A stretch of DNA of 64,000 nucleotides from assembly GCF_902859855.1 (NCBI RefSeq), contig NZ_CADIKH010000001.1:124001-188000 (forward strand), read 5' to 3'. Both the position numbers and the translations under genes were made by a program. Shown here in pieces: positions 45,058 through 55,029 of the stretch. Below the pieces are notes generated by a model. It searched no databases and had not been told where the DNA came from. It saw only the letters and a program-made list of their open reading frames with translations. Origin of the DNA: Paraburkholderia humisilvae. GTDB taxonomy: Bacteria > Pseudomonadota > Gammaproteobacteria > Burkholderiales > Burkholderiaceae. Each line of letters opens with the position of its first letter. Position 1 is the first letter of the stretch.

Positions 45058-45948
45058 ATGGATCGGTTTCATGAATTGAGCGCCTTCATCGCCGTGGTCG
45101 AAGCGGGCGGTTTTTCCGCTGCGGCGCGCAGAACCGGCGATTCACAGTCCGCCATCAGCAAGGCCATCGGTTCGCTCGAGAAGCGCCTTGGCGTCATGCT
45201 GCTGAATCGAAGCACGCGCAGCGTCACCCTCACCGATCAGGGGCAGCGATACTACGACCGGACAAAACCGCTGGTCGACGAAATAGATGAAGCCGACAGC
45301 GAGCTGACGAGCAGCACGCTCAATGTGTCGGGCCCGCTCAGGATCGCCGCGGCCTCGACCTTCGGCCGCCTTCACGTGCTCCCGCTGATACCCGATCTGC
45401 TGTCGGTCAACCCCGGCCTTCAGGTCGATGTCGTGCTGTCGGATTTCGTACGGAACATGGTGGAAGATCGGATCGATCTGGCCATTCGTGTCGGTCGCGT
45501 CGATGATGCCGACGCGGTCGTCAAACGCATCGCCACCACACCCCTCGTCTGCGTCGGATCCCGTCTGTATTTCAAGCGCCACGGAATACCCAGGACACCG
45601 CGCGAACTCGTCAATCACAATTGCCTTTTGTATGGAGGCTTGGCGGAGTCGGCGGATTGGCCGTTCGTCGGCCCGGACGGTCGATTCAGCGTAACCGTTC
45701 GCGGAAACCTGTCATCCAACAGTGTCGAAACGATCCGAACCGGGGTTCTGGCCGGTGTTGGAATTGGTCTGTTTACTAAGGCATCTCTCACCGATGAACT
45801 CCGGCATCCGGACGTCGTCCCGATACTCGGCAAATTCATCGAAGATGTTAGAGATGTCAGTCTCATCTGGCCAAAGCGTCGGTATGTACCGGCCCGCGTG
45901 CGCCGCGCGACCGACTTTTTTGCAATGTCGTTGCCGCAGCGCATCTAG
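45058..45948 (+). CDS. LysR-family transcriptional regulator
   Basis: A 296-residue regulator starting MDRFHELSAFIAVVEAGGFS, with AGGG upstream. The HTH reads SAAARRTGDSQSAISKAIGS, then LEKRLGVMLLNRSTRSVTLT; the effector domain follows with DLAIRVGRVDD. The N-terminal sequence is of the group that usually controls adjacent reductases or quinone-type enzymes. It should regulate the divergent SDR and F420-type reductase genes, and perhaps the OYE/cupin pair. Confidence 0.92.
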   Translation: MDRFHELSAFIAVVEAGGFSAAARRTGDSQSAISKAIGSLEKRLGVMLLNRSTRSVTLTDQGQRYYDRTKPLVDEIDEADSELTSSTLNVSGPLRIAAASTFGRLHVLPLIPDLLSVNPGLQVDVVLSDFVRNMVEDRIDLAIRVGRVDDADAVVKRIATTPLVCVGSRLYFKRHGIPRTPRELVNHNCLLYGGLAESADWPFVGPDGRFSVTVRGNLSSNSVETIRTGVLAGVGIGLFTKASLTDELRHPDVVPILGKFIEDVRDVSLIWPKRRYVPARVRRATDFFAMSLPQRI

Positions 45949-46027
45949 GCCAGCATAAACAGTCTGCATACCTCACGACAGCTTCGCCCCATGCGGGCAG
46001 CGCAGCGATTGACGTTCATCACTAGCG

Positions 46028-48259
46028 CTACAGGGAGTTCGCCGACGCGGGCGCAGCGTGGCTCATACCGGGTTGCGGAGCCAACACGACCTGATTGCGA
46101 CCGTTCGCCTTTGCGCGATACAGCGCACCGTCGGCCCGTGCGATGAGTTCCACCGCCGATTCGCCTGCCTCATATTCAGCCACGCCGAAACTGCACGTGA
46201 CCGATCCCACCTCTCCGAACACGTCCTGGCCAATCGCATCACGCAGCTTGTCCGCGGCTTGAAACGCCATGGAGCCGGACACCCCCGGTACCAGCACCAG
46301 AAACTCCTCCCCGCCCCAGCGAGCAAGGAAATCGTTCTTGCGCAGCAGATTGGGCACGAACCGCGACAGGTGTACCAGCACCTTGTCACCCACGGGGTGG
46401 CCGTAGCTGTCGTTGATTCGCTTGAAGTGGTCGACATCAAACAGGATCAGCGAGAGCGGTGTGCGGTAGCGATCCGAGCGCGCGATCTCGTCGGCGAGCG
46501 TCTTATCCAGCATCAGCCGGTTGTACAAGCCCGTTAGCGGGTCCGTGCTCGCCTGGAGGCCCAGTTCGATTGCCTGCTGCTGAAGCCTGATACGGTTGCC
46601 CGTTTCGATCTCATCTTGAACCCAGCGCCCCCTTCCTAACATGTAAATTAACGCCATGATCGTCACGAGCAGCGTGATGACGATGCCAAGAAAGCGGCTC
46701 GCAAAGATCTCGCGCGTCGGCTTCAGGATGACCAGCGACCACTGGGTCTCCCCCACAAAGCGGCGGCGCACGTAGTTGCGGTCGTCGTCCACGTTTGTCC
46801 AGTTGCCGTCGACGACTTCCTTTGCCAGCATCGGCCGATCGCTAAGCCTTGCGGAACCGCGCACGATCGGTGACGGAGGCGACCGGCTGCCGGTGGCAAC
46901 CGGCCAAAGGTGACGCAGTCGCGCGGCCGGCCGGTTCGTCATGACAACGACGCCCTGCGGATCCGCAAAGAAATACGGGCGATCGAATTGCTGGAGATCC
47001 GTCTCAAACGCCTCCAGCGACTTGGTCAGCACCGCAACCCCAACCACCTTTCCATCGGGCTCGCGGATCGGATAGCTTGCGGAGTAGTCCAGTTCGCCAC
47101 TCGCGGCGTCGAACACGAACTGGTAGTCGGCTTGGCCGCTTAGCGATTTCCGGAAGTACGATGCGGCGCTGCGATCCTGGCCACCGGCCACGATCGTTCG
47201 CCCGTCCGACGCGGCGACCACCGCGCCCGAAGCGTCCAATAGGTAGCCTTGCCTCGCGCCAGACGATGCAACGTCGAGAATGAGCGTGGCGCGACCGGCA
47301 TCCTCGTCGCGAGCATCGGCTCCTTGCAGCAAAGGCAGCACGGAAGGCGATCCGGCCAGCGCCTTTACCATGCCTTCGACGGTCGCCGTCTCGCCTGCCA
47401 GCCGGCTGGCGAGTAGATCGATGTCGGCACGCGCCTCCTGCTGCACGTTGCGCCGATAGATTCCTCCCAGATACTCGGTCAATGTCCATCCGCACAGCAG
47501 AATCGCGCTCATCGCAACGAGTGTCCATGCCAGGTGCCGGCGCACATACGCCGTGTACCGCGCTGAAGACATGTCAGCGGCAATCTGCTGGCAGAAGACG
47601 CCCCAGATTGAAAACGACAGCCAGCAGGCGAGTAAGCCGCGGACAAGTTGAACAGGGAGTCCCGTCAGACTCGAAAAGACCCCGTAGTTGACGATGTTCG
47701 CAGGCCAGAATGCTGCAGCAGGCACAACGATCCCTGCAGCGACGGCATACAGCAGGAAACCCGCGGACGCGAAAGCGGCAAATCGCTTTGCTGCCCCGGA
47801 AGCGCCTCTGGCCTGCGATGCGAACACCAGGCTGGTCGCGAGTGCGCCCGAAAATCCAATGGCATACCGCGCGGCAACGTTAGCGGGCGTCAGGCCGTAG
47901 GCAACGCCGACCAGCGCGACCAACGTCACCGGAAGCACATGGATCCATCGACCGGGCAAACGCAGACCCCGTCCGATCGCCTCCAACCGGGCAAAATCCA
48001 GCAACAGAACAAACGACAGGGTCATGACTGCCGTTCGCATTTCAGCGAACGCGGGTCTGTCACCCACAATCAGTGCGCAAAGATCCAGCCACTCACCCAG
48101 GCCGTGCACCAGGCCAAACCCGGCCAGCGTCCCCCAGGCTGTGCGCCTCTCCCCCATCGTGCTTCTCGCTATCGCGAAACACGTGAAGCCGAGGAGGATG
48201 AACGCCAGCCCGTAAAAGAACAAGATGAAGTCGAGCTGGTTACTCATAAAGGCAGCCAT
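46028..48259 (-). CDS. Large membrane-bound diguanylate cyclase
   Basis: About 743 residues from ATG 48259 (AAGG upstream; a further 36 codons of open frame precede it). The N terminus has about eight membrane helices (7TM-like, residues ~1-240). A further helix is followed by a Cache-like extracytoplasmic domain (~300-540), another TM helix, a short coiled coil, and the GGDEF domain. That domain has VDHFKRINDSYGH, then RKND (an RxxD inhibitory site) five residues before GGEEF. It looks fully active and product-inhibited. The sensed signal is unknown. The gene stands alone. Confidence 0.9.
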   Translation of the reverse strand: MAAFMSNQLDFILFFYGLAFILLGFTCFAIARSTMGERRTAWGTLAGFGLVHGLGEWLDLCALIVGDRPAFAEMRTAVMTLSFVLLLDFARLEAIGRGLRLPGRWIHVLPVTLVALVGVAYGLTPANVAARYAIGFSGALATSLVFASQARGASGAAKRFAAFASAGFLLYAVAAGIVVPAAAFWPANIVNYGVFSSLTGLPVQLVRGLLACWLSFSIWGVFCQQIAADMSSARYTAYVRRHLAWTLVAMSAILLCGWTLTEYLGGIYRRNVQQEARADIDLLASRLAGETATVEGMVKALAGSPSVLPLLQGADARDEDAGRATLILDVASSGARQGYLLDASGAVVAASDGRTIVAGGQDRSAASYFRKSLSGQADYQFVFDAASGELDYSASYPIREPDGKVVGVAVLTKSLEAFETDLQQFDRPYFFADPQGVVVMTNRPAARLRHLWPVATGSRSPPSPIVRGSARLSDRPMLAKEVVDGNWTNVDDDRNYVRRRFVGETQWSLVILKPTREIFASRFLGIVITLLVTIMALIYMLGRGRWVQDEIETGNRIRLQQQAIELGLQASTDPLTGLYNRLMLDKTLADEIARSDRYRTPLSLILFDVDHFKRINDSYGHPVGDKVLVHLSRFVPNLLRKNDFLARWGGEEFLVLVPGVSGSMAFQAADKLRDAIGQDVFGEVGSVTCSFGVAEYEAGESAVELIARADGALYRAKANGRNQVVLAPQPGMSHAAPASANSL

Positions 48260-48813
48260 GTCTCCCTTCCTTCGTCCCGATTCGATTTGGACTGCGGCAA
48301 ACCCTGTCACGCGGTTAGGCCGGGTCGGCGCGTTGATTTTCGCTCGAACCGATGGACCGGATTCCACGGTCGCGCCGGGGCGGGTTCAGTCCGCGTCTGC
48401 CATAGCGTATGCGCTTATAAGGTTATACGGTAGCAAGGTACTTGCCGGGGCTGTTTCGTCGTGGCACGACCCGGCTCGACAATCGATCTTCCACGCATAA
48501 ATTCAACGTGTGGATCGCGGTCGATCATGTCGGAGAACGGTGCGCCTCCCCCGGTCGTCTTACAAATTTTTCCGTACCGTAAGCTACCCGGAGATATGCG
48601 CGGTAACTGGAAGCACCAGGAACATCACCTAGATGAATTTGATTGACGATCTCCATGTCGTCTGACAACAATATCCCTGGTGATCGAGCCAGTCACTGGT
48701 CGATCTCTTCGCTGTAACTGTGTCTCTACCGTTCGCACCAGCGTCGTCACGCGGCCCATGGCCATCGAAGTTCAGCCACCCTCTCAGTGATACAAAATAG
48801 GAGAACGAATCAA
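48260..48813. other. Divergent intergenic region
   Basis: About 550 bp between the diguanylate cyclase and pectinase genes, both of which must have promoters here. Only short unsupported frames are present. I see no RNA gene or repeat. Confidence 0.4.
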
Positions 48814-51009
48814 ATGGCAACGCATGACCAAGACGATCCCCTGCTCTCCGAAGCCCATACCAATGCGCCCACCTCCCCCGGCCGGCGCGCGTTCATAGCC
48901 CTTGCTGGCGTGTCCGCGGGCGCAAGCCTCCTGGCGGCCAGCCGCGCGGCGGCGGCGGCAGACTCCATGTTTCCGATTGCTTCCGCTCCCGGAGGTCAAG
49001 CTCCGACACTACCCGGCCACCCTGCCGGCGGGGACCCGATCTGGGGCCCGGACGGCCAGGCCACGGCCATCCTCAGGAGGCTTGCGCACGTCAATTCTTC
49101 AATGTTCTCCCGCGCTGATTTTCACGTGATGAGCTACGGCGCGCGCACACTGCCCGCCTCCGCGTTGATCGCGTCGACCGCGTGGCCGGGCGGCACGATT
49201 CCATGGGTGACCGGCGGTGCGGAACAGACCGCGCATCCGACCAGCGACCTGCAAAGCCCCGGCTCGGCCGTCATGGTGCCGTGCGACTACACGGGCACGC
49301 AGTACGACTCGTGCGCCGCATTCAATGCCGCGATCGCCGACGCGAGTCGCGTCGGTGGCGGCCGCGTGGTGGTGCCGGCCGGCAACTGGTATTGCGGCGG
49401 TCCGATCGTGCTGCTGAGCCATGTGAACTTCCATCTGGAATCGGGCTGCACGATCTATTTCAGCCCCAACCCGGCGGATTACGCAAAGAACGGTCCGTAC
49501 AGGACGGCGAACGGCAATCTGTACCACACGCGCTGGCAGGCAAACGACTGCCTGAATTTCGGCTCGCCGATCTATGCTTTCCGCCAGACCAACATTGCCG
49601 TGACCGCCGACGACAACACCTGCGTACTCAACGGTCAGGCGATGACGCCGATGCAGTTGAGCAAGCAGCCGCCAACCTCCTGCTGGTGGACTTACAAGGG
49701 AAGCAGCAACACATACGGCTGTGCGGGTTCGTCGACGCCGTCGCAGGCCTACGTGAATCCGAACAACGTGCCACTGACGAGCCTCCCCGCTTCGCAAATC
49801 AGGAACCCGCAGGCAAACGTTTCGTTTACTAACCAGTACGGCGCGACGAGTTCGCTGATGGATCTGCTCACGGGCACGGGCTGGAACGAGGACCAGAACT
49901 ATCTGCCCGCGCTGTCTGAGCTGCGCGTGCCGTTCGAGGAACGTATCTTCGGCAATGGGCACTTTCTGCGTCCATGCATGATCGAGTTCATCGGCTGCAC
50001 AAATGTGCTGCTGCAGAACTACCACACGCAGAACACGCCGTTCTGGCAGCACCATCCGACCGATTGCACGAACGTGGTGATCGACGGCGTGTTTGCCGAC
50101 AGCGTCGGACCGAACAACGACGGCTTCGATCCGGACGCGTGCAACCACGTGCTGGTGCAGAACGTTCAGTTCAACACCGGTGACGACTGCATCGCGATGA
50201 AGTCCGGCAAGTACCTCGACACCGGGTACGGTCCGATGCAGAACATCGTCGTGCAGAACTGCACGATGCAAAGCGGCCACGGCGGTTTGACGATCGGCAG
50301 CGAAATGAGCGCGGGCGTGCAGAACGTCTATGCTCGCAATCTGACGATGCAGAATGAGAACTGGGCGACCAATCCGCTGAACATCGCGCTGCGGTTCAAG
50401 ACCAACATGAACCGCGGCGGGTTCATCAACAACGTCTGGATCAACGGCGTGACACTGTCCAACGGCGTGAACCTCGCCGGGAAGTACGGCGGCGGCGCGC
50501 TGGGCGCCGCGATCAGTCCGATCACGGGTCAGGGAACAACCGGTCTCGCGACCAACCCGTCTACGGGCCAAGGCGGCCTGATCACATTCGACTGCGATTA
50601 CAGCCCGTCCGGCGATGCGGTGCGCTGGAGTCCGTCGGTGATCAGCAACATCAACATCACGAACGTGAACGCGAGCAACGTGTCGGGCGCGGTGTCGTAC
50701 GCCATGCCGTCGGGCTTCGTCGCGGGGTCGAACTCGTGCTTCCAGGCGCTCGTCATGCAGGGCCCCGAGGCGGTCGATTACAACGGTCCGCTGCCGGTGC
50801 CGACCGTGAGTCCGATCAGCGGCGTCACGATCTCGAACTGCAACCTCGGCACCCCGGTGTGCGTGGGCGCAGTGCCGACGACGCCTTCGACGTCCGCGTC
50901 GGCCGCGCCGGGTCCGGTCTTCGTGAGCAATGTGAGCGGCATCACGCTGAACAACGTGGTGATCGCGGGCACCCGGTACAACACGTCGCTGACCGCACCG
51001 GCGACCTGA
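48814..51009 (+). CDS. Glycoside hydrolase family 28 (polygalacturonase-like), Tat-exported
   Basis: A 731-residue parallel beta-helix enzyme. ATG 48814 follows AGGAG by 10 bases. SPGRRAFIALAGVSAGASLL near the start is a twin-arginine leader. The catalytic set of GH28 is present: NND at 434-436, GDDC at 456-459, GHGG at 488-491 and RFK at 527-529. The protein is longer than typical (~400-500 residues) because of an N-terminal extension and inserts. The predicted activity is hydrolysis of pectic polygalacturonan or rhamnogalacturonan, pointing to contact with plant material. The gene stands alone. Confidence 0.9.
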   Translation: MATHDQDDPLLSEAHTNAPTSPGRRAFIALAGVSAGASLLAASRAAAAADSMFPIASAPGGQAPTLPGHPAGGDPIWGPDGQATAILRRLAHVNSSMFSRADFHVMSYGARTLPASALIASTAWPGGTIPWVTGGAEQTAHPTSDLQSPGSAVMVPCDYTGTQYDSCAAFNAAIADASRVGGGRVVVPAGNWYCGGPIVLLSHVNFHLESGCTIYFSPNPADYAKNGPYRTANGNLYHTRWQANDCLNFGSPIYAFRQTNIAVTADDNTCVLNGQAMTPMQLSKQPPTSCWWTYKGSSNTYGCAGSSTPSQAYVNPNNVPLTSLPASQIRNPQANVSFTNQYGATSSLMDLLTGTGWNEDQNYLPALSELRVPFEERIFGNGHFLRPCMIEFIGCTNVLLQNYHTQNTPFWQHHPTDCTNVVIDGVFADSVGPNNDGFDPDACNHVLVQNVQFNTGDDCIAMKSGKYLDTGYGPMQNIVVQNCTMQSGHGGLTIGSEMSAGVQNVYARNLTMQNENWATNPLNIALRFKTNMNRGGFINNVWINGVTLSNGVNLAGKYGGGALGAAISPITGQGTTGLATNPSTGQGGLITFDCDYSPSGDAVRWSPSVISNINITNVNASNVSGAVSYAMPSGFVAGSNSCFQALVMQGPEAVDYNGPLPVPTVSPISGVTISNCNLGTPVCVGAVPTTPSTSASAAPGPVFVSNVSGITLNNVVIAGTRYNTSLTAPAT

Positions 51010-51020
51010 TACTGGCGCAT

Positions 51021-51044
51021 ACGGACGCGGGCACCCGCGTCCGT
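51021..51044 (+). terminator. Strong hairpin after the GH28 gene
   Basis: ACGGACGCGG (51021-51030) pairs perfectly with CCGCGTCCGT (51035-51044) around a 4-base loop, 12 bp after the stop. No T-run follows, so it may act as an mRNA 3' stabiliser or a weak terminator. Confidence 0.45.
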
Positions 51045-51564
51045 GACCGGGTGCGTCGAGCCATTGCCGTCTTCCGCGCAGCACGCTGCTGTCCCGACCG
51101 CACAGGCGGCCGGTTCAGCTCATCCTCCTCCGGCCGCCAGGCCAGCGTTCGTCCGGGCTCGGTCGACCAGCATCGGTCGGCCAGGACGCACACGCGGATC
51201 GTCGACGACCCCTGGCGGCGCCGACAACGGGCAATTGCTCTTTGACCTATAATGTTCGGAACGCTTCAGAAAATAGGTCCAGTAGACGTTTTTTGTTGTC
51301 CTTGGTATCGAGCAGTCATGTCACCGCAGCCACCCGTTATCGCGATCTCATGCCATTCCGAGCATGCTGGATGCATGAGATTGTGCGCATTGATTCCGGT
51401 CCCGCGGCGTCTCCCCCATCCGGCTGGCGACGAAAGCCGCTCTCTGCAACGCGTCTCTTCGCAGTGCGGATAACAGCACCGGCCGCGGTGATTGCTCAAT
51501 TCATGGTCAAACAGACGGCGATCGGCTGCGTCGATATTCCAGCCCAATCATGGAGGAGCACATC
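51045..51564. other. Intergenic region of about 520 bp
   Basis: Apart from the hairpin after the pectinase gene, I see only short frames without support. The 3' end must hold the promoter of the small secreted protein gene. Confidence 0.4.
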
Positions 51565-51858
51565 ATGGATAAGGCAATCCGCACATTAATCGCGGCGGCC
51601 GCCGCACTCACGCTGTCGGCCGGCGCATATGCACAGAACAACACGCTGGCGACCCCGAGCACCGTGTCGCCGGCCGCTGCTCATACAACGAGCGACTACG
51701 GCACGCCGGGCGCCACCGGTACGGACAGCGGCACGGGCGCCGGTTCGTCGGGGTCGCGCCAGCAGACGAGCGCGAACGGTGGCTCGACGTCCGACACCAC
51801 GGCATTCGGGACCAACAACACGCTGGCGAGGCCGAGCACCAAGTCGCCGGCCCAGTAA
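51565..51858 (+). CDS. Small secreted Ser/Thr/Gly-rich protein, 97 aa
   Basis: ATG 51565 follows GGAGGA. A signal peptide (MDKAIRTLIAAAAALTLSAG) ends at AYA. The mature part is low-complexity and carries the motif NNTLATPSTVSP right after the cleavage site, and again as NNTLARPSTKSP at the C terminus, separated by ~45 Gly/Ser/Thr-rich residues. It is probably periplasmic or secreted; function is unknown. Confidence 0.7.
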   Translation: MDKAIRTLIAAAAALTLSAGAYAQNNTLATPSTVSPAAAHTTSDYGTPGATGTDSGTGAGSSGSRQQTSANGGSTSDTTAFGTNNTLARPSTKSPAQ

Positions 51859-52116
51859 CGGCACCCCGTAACAGAAATCGGGGACGACAACCAGACGCAA
51901 ATGGGCGCAAGCGCCAAGCGAACAATCGCTTCAAGCGCTTCAATCGCTTAGCGTGCAAAAGTCATCGCGACCGGCGCCACAGTCTCACGACTGGTGGCGT
52001 CGGTGAGCAACCGGCTTGCGCGCGGTCATGCTGTTTCGCCTGCCGTCTGTCGATGCCAGGGCACGGCACCGAAGACCCGCATGATAAAAGACACCTGAAT
52101 CGCGCGGCGACGTCGG

Positions 52117-52860
52117 TCAGATACGCTTCGCTTCCCGAATGCTCTTGAGGAACGCGCGCGTTCTGTCGCGCGTCGGATCACCAAAGATCTGTTCCGGCGG
52201 CCCTTCTTCATAAACGGCGCCGTCGCACAGAAAACATACCTTTGATGAAACCTCACGCGCGAAGCCCATCTCATGGGTCGCGAGCAGCATCGTCATGCCC
52301 TCACTCGCGAGATCACGCACGATGTTCAGCACTTCGGAAACCAGTTCGGGGTCCAGCGCGGACGTGATTTCATCGAGCAACAGCACCATCGGATCCATCG
52401 CCAACGCGCGCACGATCGCCACGCGCTGCTGCTGTCCGCCCGACAACCGATCCGGATACTCCTTCGCCTTGTGCGCGAGGCCAATGCGCTTGAGCAGCGT
52501 CATCGCGCGTTCTTCTGCTTCGTCTTTCTTCTGTTTCAGAACGCGAATCGGCGCGAGCGTCACGTTCTCGAGAACGCTCATGTGCGGAAACAGGTTATAG
52601 CCCTGAAACACGATGCCGATGTCTCGACGCAACGCATCCACGTCGACGCCGGGGCCGGTGATACGGTCTCCATGGACCAGAATTTCGCCGTCGTCGATCA
52701 ACTCGAGGCCATTGATACACCGTAGCAGCGTCGACTTCCCCGACCCTGACGGCCCGATCAGGCACACGACATCATGCTCGTCGACCGTCATCGCGAGGCG
52801 CTTGATAACCGGCACCTCGCCGTACGATTTCGAAATGTCGCGAATGTCGATAAACGACAT
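52117..52860 (-). CDS. Polar amino-acid ABC transporter, ATP-binding subunit
   Basis: A 247-residue ATPase of the GlnQ/HisP type starting MSFIDIRDISKSYGEVPV. Walker A GPSGSGKST, LSGGQQQRVAIVRALAM signature, Walker B LLLDEITSALD and H-loop ATHEMGFAREV are all intact. It lies 10 bp after the permease gene and completes the importer. In-operon partners are the permease, the solute-binding protein and a dioxygenase. Confidence 0.93.
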   Translation of the reverse strand: MSFIDIRDISKSYGEVPVIKRLAMTVDEHDVVCLIGPSGSGKSTLLRCINGLELIDDGEILVHGDRITGPGVDVDALRRDIGIVFQGYNLFPHMSVLENVTLAPIRVLKQKKDEAEERAMTLLKRIGLAHKAKEYPDRLSGGQQQRVAIVRALAMDPMVLLLDEITSALDPELVSEVLNIVRDLASEGMTMLLATHEMGFAREVSSKVCFLCDGAVYEEGPPEQIFGDPTRDRTRAFLKSIREAKRI

Positions 52861-52870
52861 GAAATCTCCC

Positions 52871-54010
52871 TCAAGCTTCGCCCGCACGCATACGAGCACG
52901 ATCGCGCCGCATCATCCGCTCGACAAATCTCGTTTGCGGAATCGATACGATGATGAAAAGTAGAGCCACCGTGCTGACGGCGGAAAGATTGTAGTAATTC
53001 GACGCAATCAACATCGACTGGTTAAATGAATCGATCACGCCCACGACGGACACCAGCGCCGTATCTTTCTGCAACGAGATAAACGAATTGAGCAGTGGCG
53101 GAATGATCTGCCGGATCCCCTGCGGCACGATCACGAAGCGCAACGTCTGAAAGTGGGACAAACCGAGCGAACGCGCCGCGGCGCTCTGGCTCCAGTGAAT
53201 GCTCAGAATGCCGGCGCGATAAATCTCCGCGACGTAAGCGCCCACGGTCAACGTCAGCGCGACGATGACGAAGACCGTCAGCGAAAAATCTTTCAGCACC
53301 GGGATACCGGTCAACGGAATACCGAAACCGACCAGATAGATCACCAGCACCGCAGGGACTGCGCGGAAGATATCGACATACGCGGTAGCGATCAGCCGAA
53401 CCGGTTTGCCGGCGACACCCGGTGCGAACATCGCGAGCGCGACGATCAACCCCCAGATCAACACCAGTACTTCGGTAACGACTGAAATCTTGACATTCAT
53501 CCAGAAGGCGGCAAGCACTAGTGGGAATGTCTTGACCATCAGCGGTACCAGGAAGAACGTCTTGGCTACCGCCTGATGATTGACCAGAAAGAACTGCAAG
53601 ACGACGATCACGACCAGTTGCGCCAATGCGTATCCCAGCGCGATAAAGCACTGGTCCCGAGCCCCCGAGCGGGCGCCGCGCGCTTCCGCGGAATCCCGGC
53701 GCGCAGCCGCCTCGCGAATACGGCCACACGCTTTAAGCGCGTGGATCACCGGCAGCACGACCGCGATCGAAAGCAACGCGAGAAGCACCGCGACCGGATT
53801 AACCCACGCACCATCGAAATGAGCGGCCAGGAAGGAGGCTCGGATGACGGCAACCGTGTACCAGCTTCCCAATACGACGACAGCGACCGCCAGCATCGAG
53901 GTGCACAGGAGTGACGTGGGCGCACACGGCATGCCACCCATCCTCAAACGACGGCCATTGCCCGTGGGGCTCGGCATGACGTCGCTTGTCTGTCGTGTTG
54001 CATTGCTCAT
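52871..54010 (-). CDS. Polar amino-acid ABC transporter permease
   Basis: A 379-residue permease. The conserved inner-membrane BPD region is in the C-terminal half, with the EAA-type loop AARSLGLSHFQTLRFVIVPQ followed by GIRQIIPPLLNSFISLQKDTAL. The N-terminal ~150 residues add extra helices, making it longer than ordinary ~220-residue HisM/GlnP proteins and closer to AapM/BztC-type permeases. No second permease gene is present, so it may work as a homodimer. Confidence 0.9.
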   Translation of the reverse strand: MSNATRQTSDVMPSPTGNGRRLRMGGMPCAPTSLLCTSMLAVAVVVLGSWYTVAVIRASFLAAHFDGAWVNPVAVLLALLSIAVVLPVIHALKACGRIREAAARRDSAEARGARSGARDQCFIALGYALAQLVVIVVLQFFLVNHQAVAKTFFLVPLMVKTFPLVLAAFWMNVKISVVTEVLVLIWGLIVALAMFAPGVAGKPVRLIATAYVDIFRAVPAVLVIYLVGFGIPLTGIPVLKDFSLTVFVIVALTLTVGAYVAEIYRAGILSIHWSQSAAARSLGLSHFQTLRFVIVPQGIRQIIPPLLNSFISLQKDTALVSVVGVIDSFNQSMLIASNYYNLSAVSTVALLFIIVSIPQTRFVERMMRRDRARMRAGEA

Positions 54011-54047
54011 GATTCAGGCTCGTTGAGTTGAGTGCCGGTTGGATCGC

Positions 54048-54923
54048 TTAAGGATTGAGCACCGGCACTTTGGTCGGATCCGCACCGAGCTCCGGCGTCA
54101 GGTATTTGGCGCTCAGTTTCTCCAGCGTGCCGTCCTTTTTCATACTTTCGATCAGCTCGTTGAATGCCGCCAGATTCGGCGAATCCTTGTTGACCAGTCC
54201 GCCCCACTTTTCACCGGTATCGAAACGGCCGACCACTTCCAATGCGCCATTCGAGTTCTTCGCGCGCAAAAGCACGTTCGGCGTATCGTAGATCACCGCG
54301 TCGACTTGTCCCGCGGCCAGCGCCGTGTACATCGACGGCGGGTCGTTGAACACCTTCGGCTGCTCGGTGGGCTTTACTTTTTCGACGATGTAGTCGTAAG
54401 CGGTGGTGCCACGCTCAACCGCATAGCGAAGACTGGCGAGGTTCTTCTTGTCGACCTTGGTGCCGGCCTTGACGAGAATCCCCTGATCGGAATTGAAGTA
54501 CGGCTCGGTGAAATTCACGACCTGCTTGCGCGGCCCGGTGATCGTAATTTCACTCAACGCGATATCGAATCCTTGCGATTGCCCGGTCAGGATCTGCTGA
54601 AAGGACCGGTTCACCAGAACCACCCGGTCAAGGCCCGCGCGATAAGCCATGTTGGCGGCCATGCAGTACTCGAATCCGTCCTTGATCGTGTCGGGCGAAT
54701 CGCCATTCCACCAGCCTGGCACACCGAGAACCGGCCGCACCGACAGCGTTCCTGGCACGACGGTCGTCAATTTGACTGAGCCTTTTTGTCCGGTTACTTC
54801 GCATTTGCCAAAGTCCTGCGCGGCGAATGCGGTGGCGGTAATGGCACTCAAAGCGACGCAGACCGCCGCCCGATAAAGCCATGTTGCACGTTTTGCTGCC
54901 AGAGGCAGGCTGGTTTGCGTCAC
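54048..54923 (-). CDS. Periplasmic amino-acid-type solute-binding protein
   Basis: A 291-residue substrate-binding protein. GTG 54923 is used because GGAG lies 7 bases before it; upstream ATGs lack a site. A signal peptide ends near AFAAQDFGK. The mature protein has the SBP_bac_3 pattern: FDIALSEITITGPRKQVVNF around the substrate-binding Arg, then VERGTTAYDYIVEKV and AALAAGQVDAVIYDTP. Two Cys near the N terminus may form a disulphide. The ligand is unknown; the linked dioxygenase may act on the same compound. Confidence 0.9.
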   Translation of the reverse strand: MTQTSLPLAAKRATWLYRAAVCVALSAITATAFAAQDFGKCEVTGQKGSVKLTTVVPGTLSVRPVLGVPGWWNGDSPDTIKDGFEYCMAANMAYRAGLDRVVLVNRSFQQILTGQSQGFDIALSEITITGPRKQVVNFTEPYFNSDQGILVKAGTKVDKKNLASLRYAVERGTTAYDYIVEKVKPTEQPKVFNDPPSMYTALAAGQVDAVIYDTPNVLLRAKNSNGALEVVGRFDTGEKWGGLVNKDSPNLAAFNELIESMKKDGTLEKLSAKYLTPELGADPTKVPVLNP

Positions 54924-55029
54924 GTTAGTCTCCTCAATTGTGGATTGTTGCATCTTCAACGATCGGATACACGTCTGTCTACAAATTACCGAGTACTACC
55001 GCGCAGCGAGATCGGGAGAAGCCCTGCGC

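Noticed and set aside
49099..51084. Minus-strand 661-codon open frame
   Set aside because: Antisense to the GH28 gene, whose catalytic residues and Tat leader are clear. The shadow protein is His/Arg-rich low-complexity sequence.
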